A stretch of 6,089 nucleotides of DNA, from the NCBI GenBank assembly GCA_945933905.1, contig CAMEQX010000086.1, positions 1 through 6,089 on the forward strand. Direction: 5' to 3'. The position numbers and the translations under genes were made by a program. Under the pieces are notes generated by a model, which saw only the letters and a program-made list of their open reading frames with translations, did not search any database and was not told the DNA's origin. Shown piece by piece: positions 1 through 4,703 of the stretch. Each line of letters opens with the position of its first letter. Positions within the stretch are counted from its first letter, which is position 1. Source of the stretch: an uncultured Clostridia bacterium (GTDB lineage Bacteria; Bacillota; Clostridia; Oscillospirales; Ruminococcaceae).

Positions 1-109
1 CCGCCGCGCAAAGCTCACAGAGCGGCGCTTCAATCAGCGAAATTGCTTCCTCTCGCGTGATTTCGCCACCATTCAGCACCTTTTGCTTTATTTTACAAAT
101 GTTGTTCAT
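1..109 (-). CDS. bioB: Biotin synthase, N-terminal fragment (runs off left edge)
   Basis: Biotin synthase is a cytoplasmic radical-SAM iron-sulfur enzyme that inserts sulfur into dethiobiotin, the last step of biotin synthesis. Only 36 residues are visible, beginning MNNICKIKQKVLNGGEITRE and continuing through a SLIEAPLCELCAA segment. This fits the helical N-terminus of clostridial BioB (a KVLNG-x-EIT/SREEA pattern before the radical-SAM barrel). The CxxxCxxC cluster motif would lie beyond the window, so it cannot be checked. The ATG start at 109-107 follows a perfect GGAGG (119-115) with a 5-nt spacer, and this GGAGG lies in the last codons of bioY. The bioY stop and this ATG are 1 nt apart, so the two are very likely co-transcribed. 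The identification rests on the short N-terminal pattern together with the birA-bioY context. Confidence 0.85.
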   Translation of the reverse strand, partial: MNNICKIKQKVLNGGEITREEAISLIEAPLCELCAA

Positions 110-110
110 C

Positions 111-683
111 TTAACCTCCGCGGTATTTTTTCACAATCCGGATAAGCCGTTTCCCGAGAAACGCCGCCAAAACACACAACAAAATATCCCCCGGCACCGC
201 CAGCACAAAGCAGTACCACAAGGTCATCGAGAAGCTGATTGCGCCGCCTTCAATCCAAAGATTTTTCGCGAAATAAAAGTACAAAATCCCGAGGAAATAC
301 ACGATGCCAAGTCCCGCGAAATTTGCCGCGAGAAGCCGTTTCAGCGACGGATTTTGAACTGCGTTTGCGATTTTTCCCGTGACAAAAGTGCCGATGATAA
401 AGCCGATTAGATAGCCGAAGGTTGGCTTCAGTACATAGAAAAAACCGCCGCCCTCCGCGAATATCGGCACGCCGACAAGCCCGAGCACAACATACGCTCC
501 GACCGCCGCCGCGCCCCATTTCCCGCCGAGAAGCAGCCCGGCAAGCGTTGTGAAAAGGAACTGCAGGGTGAATTCCATATACGGAATGGGGATTTTGATG
601 AACGCGCCGACTGCCGTGAGCGCCGTGAAAATCGCGCACATACAGAGCATAAGCGCAGTGTTTTTGGTTTTTGTGTTTGTCAT
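111..683 (-). CDS. bioY: Biotin transporter S component BioY (ECF family)
   Basis: BioY is the membrane substrate-binding subunit of an energy-coupling-factor (ECF) transporter that imports biotin. It usually works with a shared EcfA/EcfA'/EcfT module, which is not in this window. The 190-residue product has the usual family length. It shows about six hydrophobic segments, an IKIPIPYMEFTLQ stretch (29-41), the GG-x-x-G...LGLVGVPIFAEGGG signature (53-80) and KPTFGYLIGF (86-95), all typical of BioY. The ATG start overlaps the birA stop by 4 nt (ATGA), which indicates translational coupling, and the local Shine-Dalgarno (TGAGAA) is weak. Its last codons carry the GGAGG site for bioB. It should be repressed with birA by biotinyl-AMP-bound BirA. 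The family call is secure. Import of the precursor dethiobiotin as well is possible but cannot be read from the sequence. Confidence 0.95.
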   Translation of the reverse strand: MTNTKTKNTALMLCMCAIFTALTAVGAFIKIPIPYMEFTLQFLFTTLAGLLLGGKWGAAAVGAYVVLGLVGVPIFAEGGGFFYVLKPTFGYLIGFIIGTFVTGKIANAVQNPSLKRLLAANFAGLGIVYFLGILYFYFAKNLWIEGGAISFSMTLWYCFVLAVPGDILLCVLAAFLGKRLIRIVKKYRGG

Positions 684-1657
684 AATTTTCTCATTATCGT
701 TATTTCGCCCGATGTTAATGTGCCGCTGCTGCCGTTTTCATAGCGCACTTTTAAAGCGCAGTTTTCGTCAACGTCAAGCAAAACAGCGGGCGTTTTGTCC
801 TTGCCGTCCGCTCCCGAGAGCACGAAAATTTGTTCGCCGCGCCACATCAGCCGCTTTCGATATTCGTCAAGATAACTGTTGTCGGGCAATTTCTCGTAAA
901 GCCGCATAAATTGCTCGTAAACCGCAGCCGCAAGCCGATTTCTCAGGTCGCCGAAATGCTTATCAAGAACAGCTCCCGCAATACCCGAAAGCTCCTCAGG
1001 AAAGTCGTTTTCGGGCGGATAGACGTTTATCCCGATACCCAGCACCGCGTAATCGAGCGCGCCGTTTTCCATATCAAAAGCAGCTTCCGTGAGAATTCCC
1101 GCTGCTTTTTTCCCGCCGACAAAAATGTCGTTCACCCACTTGATTTCGGGCTGCACGCCGCATTCCTTCTCGAGCGCAAAGCACACGGCAACCGCCGCCA
1201 GCGATGTTATTTTCACCGCCTCGTTCACAGCAACCTTCGGGCGCAGCAGAATGCTCAGATACACCCCCGTGTCAGCGGGTGAGAAAAACGCGCGACCACG
1301 TCTGCCCTGACCGCTTGTCTGCTCCGAGGAAATCACAAGCGTGCCTTCCGAAGCGCCTTTTTGTGCGAGCTCACGCAGATAAGCGTTTGTCGAGCCGACA
1401 GTTTTCAGCACGATAATTTTGTTTTCACCGCCAAGATATCGCCGAATTCCAGTTTCGCTGATGACGTCCGAGCTGTCCTCAAGGCAATAGCCGCGATTTG
1501 TAACGGCGGTTATGCGAAGCCCCTCGCCACGCAGAGCTTTGATTGCCTTCCACACCGCGCCGCGCGTGCAGTAGAGCCGTTTCGCGATATCCTCACCCGA
1601 AATGAATTCACCGCGGTTTTCTTCCAGCAACTCGCGGAGCTGTTCCTTTATTGTCAA
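680..1657 (-). CDS. birA: Bifunctional biotin-protein ligase and biotin operon repressor BirA
   Basis: BirA activates biotin to biotinyl-5'-AMP, transfers it to a lysine of biotin-accepting proteins such as acyl-CoA carboxylase subunits, and when loaded with biotinyl-AMP binds DNA to shut off biotin genes. The 325-residue product has all three domains: an N-terminal winged helix (about 1-62, with ISGEDIAKRLYCTRGAVWKA), the ligase core with the biotinyl-AMP loop SGQGRRGR (115-122), KWVND with the catalytic-site lysine (173-177) and AGILTE (186-191), and a C-terminal SH3-like domain ending in SGEITI. It is therefore a group II, DNA-binding BirA. I chose TTG at 1657-1655 because it lies 9 nt after GGAGG and gives a normal N-terminus. 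Longer in-frame versions would start inside the promoter. It is the first gene of the operon with bioY and bioB and probably represses itself through the flanking operators. Confidence 0.96.
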   Translation of the reverse strand: MTIKEQLRELLEENRGEFISGEDIAKRLYCTRGAVWKAIKALRGEGLRITAVTNRGYCLEDSSDVISETGIRRYLGGENKIIVLKTVGSTNAYLRELAQKGASEGTLVISSEQTSGQGRRGRAFFSPADTGVYLSILLRPKVAVNEAVKITSLAAVAVCFALEKECGVQPEIKWVNDIFVGGKKAAGILTEAAFDMENGALDYAVLGIGINVYPPENDFPEELSGIAGAVLDKHFGDLRNRLAAAVYEQFMRLYEKLPDNSYLDEYRKRLMWRGEQIFVLSGADGKDKTPAVLLDVDENCALKVRYENGSSGTLTSGEITIMRKL

Positions 1658-1659
1658 GA

Positions 1660-1692
1660 TTGTCAACCTCCAAAGCGTAATTCCATAGACAA
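1660..1692 (-). promoter_or_regulatory. Putative BirA operator 2, over the start site and Shine-Dalgarno
   Basis: A second inverted repeat, TTGTCTATG - 15 bp - GGTTGACAA, shares TTGTCTA and GGTTGACA with operator 1. It begins at the last base of the -10 box, covers the expected start site and ends within the ribosome binding region. The two operator centres are about 53 bp apart, close to five helical turns, so both could be bound on one DNA face. The left half matches the expected box less well than the right half. Confidence 0.5.
1667..1671 (-). promoter_or_regulatory. birA ribosome binding site that fixes the TTG start
   Basis: A full GGAGG lies 9 nt before the TTG at 1657-1655. Another in-frame TTG directly abuts the GGAGG and is too close to be used. 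The direct repeat TTGACAATC/TTGACAATA at the start codon produces this ambiguity. Confidence 0.85.
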
Positions 1693-1720
1693 TTATAGCA
1701 CGAACGCACTTTAATGTCAA
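1692..1720 (-). promoter_or_regulatory. Promoter of birA-bioY-bioB
   Basis: Reading leftward, a perfect TTGACA (-35, 1720-1715) and a perfect TATAAT (-10, 1697-1692) are separated by 17 bp. A TG one base before the -10 box makes it an extended -10. Transcription should begin near 1685, giving a leader of about 28 nt. Such a strong core promoter fits a gene set that is controlled mainly by repression. Confidence 0.92.
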
Positions 1721-1745
1721 CCGCTTTGCCCAAAAGAGTAGACAA
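1714..1745 (-). promoter_or_regulatory. Putative BirA operator 1, over the -35 box
   Basis: The inverted repeat TTGTCTACT - 14 bp - GGTTGACAT matches the general form of BirA boxes (TTGT..ACC, a 14 or 15 bp gap, GGT..ACAA). Its right half contains the -35 hexamer, so binding would block RNA polymerase. The left half deviates at its last position. The site lies directly upstream of a BirA that has a DNA-binding domain. Confidence 0.65.
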
Positions 1746-1786
1746 TTTGTATGAATAATCGTATTATAAAAATTTCATTAAGATTA

Positions 1787-1815
1787 TTAACAAATGTGGA
1801 AAAATATTGTATAAT
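1787..1815 (+). promoter_or_regulatory. Promoter of the aquaporin-family gene
   Basis: TTAACA (1787-1792) and a perfect TATAAT (1810-1815) are separated by 17 bp. Transcription should begin near 1822, leaving a leader of about 60 nt before the ATG at 1882. In the leader, GTATGC (1828-1833) can pair with GCGTAC (1849-1854, one G-U pair), a modest hairpin without a U-tract. No known riboswitch pattern was recognised there. Confidence 0.85.
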
Positions 1816-1881
1816 TATACCAAGAAGTATGCTGAAGCCTATTTTTTGGCGTACCTCTAAACAAAAAACGGAGGAATTTTT

Positions 1882-2604
1882 ATGGTACTCTTGTCGGAAT
1901 TTGTGGGAAGCTTGGTCTTTCTGCTCGGCGGTTATGCTTATATGTGTAACATTAGCCTAAAGAAAACGCTCGTTGGCAAGCTGAATTACATAGAGCTTGC
2001 GGTTGCGTGGAGCTTGGCGGTTGGCTTTGGACTGACTGTTGCGGTGATTATGGGCGGGCCTGCCGCGCTGAACCCCGGCGTTGTGTTCGGGCAGTGGATT
2101 GAAAAGCTCATCGACCCCGCAAAAGGCTTAAACCTCGCGGACGGCGCGCTGTTGATTTTGATGGAATTCTTGGCAGCCGGCGCGGCGGAAATTCTTTGTA
2201 TGATTTTCTTCTGGGATTCGTTCAAGGCTTCTGGCGACGCTCCGAAACGCGGTATTTTCTCGGCTTATCCCGTTAAAAAAAATATGCCGCTGAATTTTGT
2301 TCAGGAGATTCTTGCAACATTCTTGTTCCTGTTCCTTGTTCTTGAAACGATTAAGGTTGCCCAAAATGCGATTGTAATTGGAATTGTCGGCTTTGCGGCG
2401 GTTATGCTCCTCTCGCTCACCCTGAACAGCACGGGCTTCAGTATGAACGGAATGCGCTCGTTCTTCAGCAGCATTTGGTTCGCAATTCTCCCCTTCCCGA
2501 ACAAAAACGGCGAGAAGGTTGACTGGACTTATCAGATTGTCGTAAACCTCATCGGAAGCAGTATAGGCGGTATTCTCGCGGTTATTGCAGTTAATGCGAT
2601 TTAA
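1882..2604 (+). CDS. Aquaporin/glycerol-facilitator (MIP) family channel with altered NPA boxes
   Basis: MIP proteins are six-helix membrane channels passing water, glycerol or other small uncharged solutes. This 240-residue protein shows the internal two-fold repeat: SEFVGSLVFLL near the N-terminus (Glu6) and VQEILATFLFLFLV in the second half (Glu142). Each half then has a re-entrant-loop motif, LNPG (63-66) and MNGMR (188-192). In typical members both read NPA, and the second is followed by the selectivity-filter Arg. That Arg is kept here (Arg192), but the boxes are NPG and NGM. The hydrophobic C-terminal helix (about 217-240) is present, so the gene looks intact. The ATG follows GGAGG (1870-1874) by 7 nt. 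It forms its own unit with promoter and terminator, and no glycerol genes are adjacent, so the substrate is unknown. The family call rests on the repeat pattern and motif positions. Confidence 0.82.
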   Translation: MVLLSEFVGSLVFLLGGYAYMCNISLKKTLVGKLNYIELAVAWSLAVGFGLTVAVIMGGPAALNPGVVFGQWIEKLIDPAKGLNLADGALLILMEFLAAGAAEILCMIFFWDSFKASGDAPKRGIFSAYPVKKNMPLNFVQEILATFLFLFLVLETIKVAQNAIVIGIVGFAAVMLLSLTLNSTGFSMNGMRSFFSSIWFAILPFPNKNGEKVDWTYQIVVNLIGSSIGGILAVIAVNAI

Positions 2605-2610
2605 AAAAAG

Positions 2611-2642
2611 ACAGGCGTTGTAAAATTACAGCGCCTGTTTTT
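2611..2642 (+). terminator. Terminator of the aquaporin gene (bidirectional)
   Basis: A 13-bp stem with one G-U pair (arms 2611-2623 and 2626-2638; the innermost pairs must open to leave a real loop) is followed by a run of five T. A run of seven A just upstream gives the reverse strand a U-tract as well, so it can also stop leftward transcription. Confidence 0.92.
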
Positions 2643-2660
2643 ATACTGTTTATATAAGAA

Positions 2661-2686
2661 AAGGTCGGACTATAAAAACCGACCTT
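2661..2686 (-). terminator. Terminator-like hairpin, leftward
   Basis: AAGGTCGG (2661-2668) pairs perfectly with CCGACCTT (2679-2686) around a 10-nt loop. Read leftward, it is followed by TTTTCTTATA. Read rightward, it is followed by A-rich sequence, so it suits minus-strand termination. It is the last of several leftward hairpins downstream of the tRNA gene. Confidence 0.6.
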
Positions 2687-2734
2687 AAAAATAATATCGT
2701 GACTAAATGGATTTGTCATCTTCGGGCACAAAAA

Positions 2735-2760
2735 TCTCCCCTAGAACAAACTAGGGACGA
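2735..2760 (-). terminator. Decayed terminator-like hairpin B of repeat unit 1, leftward
   Basis: The stem carries one mismatch and one G-U pair in minus-strand RNA, followed leftward by TTTTTG. It is the most diverged copy and a weaker terminator candidate. Confidence 0.45.
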
Positions 2761-2828
2761 AATAGGGTCCAGCGTCACGCTGGTGTGATATTGTGACTTT
2801 ATGGATTTTTCATCTTAGGGCAAAAAAA

Positions 2829-2854
2829 TCGCCCCTAGAACAAACTAGGGGCGA
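2829..2854 (-). terminator. Terminator-like hairpin B of repeat unit 2, leftward
   Basis: It has the same perfect stem and loop as unit 3, followed leftward by seven T, the longest U-tract of the three copies. Confidence 0.6.
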
Positions 2855-2922
2855 AAAAGGGTCCAGCGGCACGCTGGTGTGATATTGTGACTTTATGGAT
2901 TTTTCATCTTCGGGCATAAAAA

Positions 2923-2948
2923 TCGCCCCTAGAACAAACTAGGGGCGA
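2923..2948 (-). terminator. Terminator-like hairpin B of repeat unit 3, leftward
   Basis: A perfect 10-bp GC-rich stem with a 6-nt loop is followed, reading leftward, by TTTTTATG. It is the first hairpin B a leftward readthrough transcript from the tRNA gene would meet. Confidence 0.6.
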
Positions 2949-3011
2949 AAAAGGGTCCAGCGTCACGCTGGTGTCTAAACGTTACAAAAAAGATTTCGTT
3001 GTTATCGAGCG

Positions 3012-3056
3012 AATAATAAAAATCCGCTGAACCCTTGTACGAACAGGGTCCAGCGG
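3012..3056 (-). terminator. Terminator of the tRNA-Gln transcript
   Basis: Read leftward, CCGCTG (3056-3051) pairs with CAGCGG (3029-3024), and the inner ACCCT pairs with AGGGT. The stem is followed by ATTTTTATTATT. The stem begins 5 nt after the tRNA CCA. Its first arm is shared with the CCA-containing hairpin at 3050-3064, so the two structures exclude each other. Confidence 0.82.
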
Positions 3057-3065
3057 CACGCTGGT
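3045..3065. repeat. Fourth copy of the repeat palindrome, fused to the tRNA 3' end
   Basis: These 21 bp are identical to 2858-2878 in repeat unit 2 (AGGGTCCAGCGGCACGCTGGT). The copy contains hairpin A (3050-3064), and its end overlaps the last four bases of the tRNA gene, ACCA. The other parts of the 94-bp unit (hairpin B and its flanks) are absent here. Confidence 0.88.
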
Positions 3066-3136
3066 TGGGGCAGAGGGATTTGAACCCCCGAATGACGGAG
3101 TCAGAGTCCGTTGCCTTACCGCTTGGCGACGCCCCA
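3062..3136 (-). tRNA. tRNA-Gln(CTG) with encoded CCA
   Basis: This glutamine tRNA decodes CAG. The cloverleaf folds fully on the minus strand. The 7-bp acceptor stem is TGGGGCG/TGCCCCA with a G-U pair at the base. The D arm has a 3-bp GCC/GGC stem. The anticodon arm is ACGGA-CTCTGAC-TCCGT with anticodon CTG at 3104-3102. A 5-nt variable loop precedes the T arm, GGGGG-TTCAAAT-CCCTC with one G-U pair. The discriminator base is A and CCA is encoded at 3064-3062. The length is 72 nt plus CCA. A strong promoter lies about 10 nt upstream of the 5' end and a terminator begins 5 nt after the CCA, so it is a monocistronic tRNA gene. Confidence 0.97.
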
Positions 3137-3152
3137 GTAATCAACAATGAAT

Positions 3153-3181
3153 ATTTTACCACAATTCAATCAATTTGTCAA
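3153..3181 (-). promoter_or_regulatory. Promoter of tRNA-Gln
   Basis: Read leftward, TTGACA (3181-3176) and TAAAAT (3158-3153) are separated by 17 bp, with a TG one base before the -10 box. Transcription should start near 3146, about 10 nt before the mature tRNA 5' end. It shares the 13-mer TGTGGTAAAATAT with the divergent cellulase promoter. Confidence 0.92.
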
Positions 3182-3260
3182 GTACTTTTTTCAATTTTTT
3201 TCATTTTTTCTGCACAAATTCATTTTATCCAACTTTTTCGTATTTATTCTGCATTTCCGA

Positions 3261-3289
3261 TTGACATAACGCGCGAAATGTGGTAAAAT
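3261..3289 (+). promoter_or_regulatory. Promoter of the GH5 cellulase gene
   Basis: A perfect TTGACA (3261-3266) and TAAAAT (3284-3289) are separated by 17 bp, with an extended TG before the -10 box. Transcription should begin near 3296, giving a short leader of about 25 nt to the TTG at 3321. No operator or catabolite-response-like palindrome was recognised around it. Confidence 0.88.
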
Positions 3290-3320
3290 ATATCCAAATG
3301 ATTGAATAGAAGTGTTGTTT

Positions 3321-4664
3321 TTGAAAAGGAAAATCTTGGTAATTATTGCCGCAGTAATGGCGGTTGCGTGTTTTTCGGGATGCTCGGGCGGCACGGTTAG
3401 CGAAAATTCTTCGGGTTCTTCGATAACCGAAAGCGTTGGTACATCGAGCAATTCGGGTTCTTCGACAGCCGAAAGCTCAAGTTCTTCGAGTTCAGCGGAG
3501 AGCTCCTCGAGTTCAACCGAGAATTCTTCGAGTTCATCGGAAAGCTCTTCAACGGAAATCGCGAGTTCATCGAGCGCGCCGACTGAACCCCCCTCTGATT
3601 TACAGGGAATTTCGGGAATTGAGCTTGCGAAAATGATAAAGGTCGGCTGGAATATCGGCAACTCCTTCGACGCGTCGGACTGCACTTGGGTTAGCGACGA
3701 AATGCTCTACGAAAGCGCTTGGAACGGCGATATGAACACCGAAACACATATTCAAATGCTCAAGGACGCGGGCTTTAACGCCGTTAGAATTCCTGTTTCG
3801 TGGCACAACCACGTTTCCGATAATTACTCGATAAGCGAAAAGTGGCTGGCGCGCGTGAACGAGGTTGTCGATTGGTGTTTGGAGCGCGATATGTTCGTTA
3901 TCCTCAACATTCACCACGACAACAGCACGCAGTTTATGTTCCCGAACAGCCAAAATCTTGAGAAGTCGAAAAACTACATCTCGGCAATCTGGCGGCAGCT
4001 TGCCTTTCGGTTCAAGGACTATGACGAGCGGCTGATTTTCGAGATTATGAACGAGCCGCGCCTTATCGGGCACAACAACGAGTGGTGGATTGATGAGAAT
4101 AACGCCGACTGCAAGGACGCAATCCGCTGCATCAACGAGATAAACCAATTCGGTGTGAACACAATCCGCGCGGCTGGCGGCTTCAACAAAACCCGATTTA
4201 TTATGTGTCCCGGCTACTGCGCTTCCGCAGACGGCGCGCTGAACGCTGGCTATGTTCTTCCGAACGACCCCGTTGAAAACAACAGCCGACTTATCGTTTC
4301 CGTCCACGCTTATACGCCGTATGAATTCGCTCTCCAAGACGGCGGAACTTCACAATGGTCAAGCTCAAATCCAAACGATTTACAGAATATGACAGGCTTT
4401 ATGGATAAGCTTTATGAAAAGTTCGTGAGCAAAGGCACGGCGGTTATTATCGGCGAGTTTGGTGCGCGAAACAAAAACGGCAACACCGCAGCAAGAGCTG
4501 ATTTCGCGAAAACCTACGTTTCCGAGGCGCGAAAACGCGGTATTCCTTGCTTCTGGTGGGACAACAACGCATTCTCGGGCAACGGCGAGCTTTTCGGCGT
4601 GCTCGACAGAAAGGCAAGCAGCTGGTATTTCCCCGAAATTAAGGACGCGCTTGTAAACGGTTAA
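3321..4664 (+). CDS. Lipoprotein endo-beta-1,4-glucanase, glycoside hydrolase family 5 (GH5_4-like)
   Basis: GH5 enzymes cut beta-1,4-glucans with retention of configuration; subfamily 4 covers cellulose, xyloglucan and mixed-linkage glucan. The 447-residue product starts with a lipoprotein signal (MKRK, hydrophobic core, lipobox FSGC with Cys21), so it should be anchored outside the cell membrane. A Ser/Glu/Thr-rich linker (about 22-92) then leads to one catalytic domain (about 96-445). Visible motifs are VGWNIGNSFD (108-117), Arg156 in VRIP, NIHHD (196-200), the acid/base Glu245 in MNEPRLIG, His329/Tyr331 in VHAY, the nucleophile Glu379 in IIGEF, and DNNAFSGNGELFG near the end. From memory the pattern strongly resembles the GH5 module of Clostridium thermocellum CelE. 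No dockerin or carbohydrate-binding module is present. The TTG start has AGAAGTG upstream (3308-3314) and gives a canonical signal peptide. GTG at 3312, adding three residues, is the alternative. Exact substrate is uncertain. Confidence 0.93.
   Translation: MKRKILVIIAAVMAVACFSGCSGGTVSENSSGSSITESVGTSSNSGSSTAESSSSSSSAESSSSSTENSSSSSESSSTEIASSSSAPTEPPSDLQGISGIELAKMIKVGWNIGNSFDASDCTWVSDEMLYESAWNGDMNTETHIQMLKDAGFNAVRIPVSWHNHVSDNYSISEKWLARVNEVVDWCLERDMFVILNIHHDNSTQFMFPNSQNLEKSKNYISAIWRQLAFRFKDYDERLIFEIMNEPRLIGHNNEWWIDENNADCKDAIRCINEINQFGVNTIRAAGGFNKTRFIMCPGYCASADGALNAGYVLPNDPVENNSRLIVSVHAYTPYEFALQDGGTSQWSSSNPNDLQNMTGFMDKLYEKFVSKGTAVIIGEFGARNKNGNTAARADFAKTYVSEARKRGIPCFWWDNNAFSGNGELFGVLDRKASSWYFPEIKDALVNG
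3471..3554 (+). repeat. Short tandem repeats encoding the Ser-rich linker
   Basis: Inside the cellulase gene, GAAAGC/GAGAGC/GAGAAT-type units recur at 3471, 3498, 3519 and 3540, with 27-, 21-, 21- and 15-bp steps. They encode Glu-Ser(n) blocks such as ESSSSST and ENSSSSS. All steps are multiples of three, so length change keeps the frame. Confidence 0.8.
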
Positions 4665-4666
4665 AT

Positions 4667-4702
4667 AAAAAAACTCCTCTCGCGGTTGAGAGGAGTTTTT
4701 TT
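4667..4702. terminator. Bidirectional terminator between convergent cellulase and amidase genes
   Basis: A perfect stem (AAACTCCTCTC at 4671-4681 with its complement at 4688-4698) around a 6-nt GCGGTT loop has seven T on its right and seven A on its left. It can therefore end transcription in both directions. The cellulase stop lies just left of it and the amidase stop just right, so it serves both genes. Confidence 0.95.
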
Positions 4703-4703
4703 G

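Larger units (their letters stand above)
2693..2974. repeat. Three tandem 94-bp repeats, each with two hairpins
   Basis: Units are 2693-2786, 2787-2880 and 2881-2974, with an exact 94-bp period. By hand alignment units 2 and 3 differ at about 3 positions, and unit 1 differs from unit 3 at about 9. Each unit holds hairpin B (10-bp stem TCGCCCCTAG, loop AACAAA; at 2735-2760, 2829-2854 and 2923-2948) and hairpin A (CCAGCG, 3-nt loop, CGCTGG; at 2769-2783, 2863-2877 and 2957-2971). The hairpin A loop alternates TCA, GCA, TCA. Read leftward, hairpin B is followed by at least five T, so each unit resembles an intrinsic terminator on the minus strand. In unit 1 the stem is damaged, but in minus-strand RNA it retains a G-U pair where plus-strand RNA would have C-A. 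No promoter-like sequence or convincing gene was seen inside the units. They fill most of the gap between the aquaporin gene and the tRNA. Confidence 0.93.

Noticed and set aside
550..1714. Several rightward open frames opposite birA and bioY
   Set aside because: All are antisense shadows with basic, low-information translations and no initiation signals.
1658..1720. Extended birA N-terminus from upstream in-frame start codons
   Set aside because: These codons lie in the promoter and the untranslated leader. The GGAGG placement and the family's N-terminus support TTG at 1657.
2815..2920. Small leftward frame starting in repeat unit 3 (MPEDEKSIKSQYHTSV...), preceded by AGGGGCG
   Set aside because: About 35 codons lying entirely in the repeats. 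The 94-bp period is not a multiple of three, and the apparent ribosome site is the arm of a terminator-like stem, so a gene is unlikely.
2693..3065. CRISPR array
   Set aside because: Whole 94-bp units are nearly identical, so there are no unique spacers, and no cas gene is in the window.
3011..3065. T-box-like regulatory leader (TGG near a terminator)
   Set aside because: No T-box AGGGTGG core or specifier arrangement is present, and the structure lies downstream of a tRNA, not upstream of a synthetase or amino-acid gene.
2693..3136. Integrative-element attachment sites at the tRNA
   Set aside because: The shared block covers only the last four tRNA bases, and there is no integrase or element cargo between the copies.
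3191..3685. Leftward open frame rich in Glu and Leu over the cellulase start
   Set aside because: The acidic repeats are the reverse reading of the Ser-rich linker codons. It also runs through the cellulase promoter.
3600..4337. Long leftward open frame of 245 codons opposite the cellulase gene
   Set aside because: It mirrors the GH5 coding sequence, lacks a ribosome site and shows no domain. The plus strand carries all the catalytic motifs.
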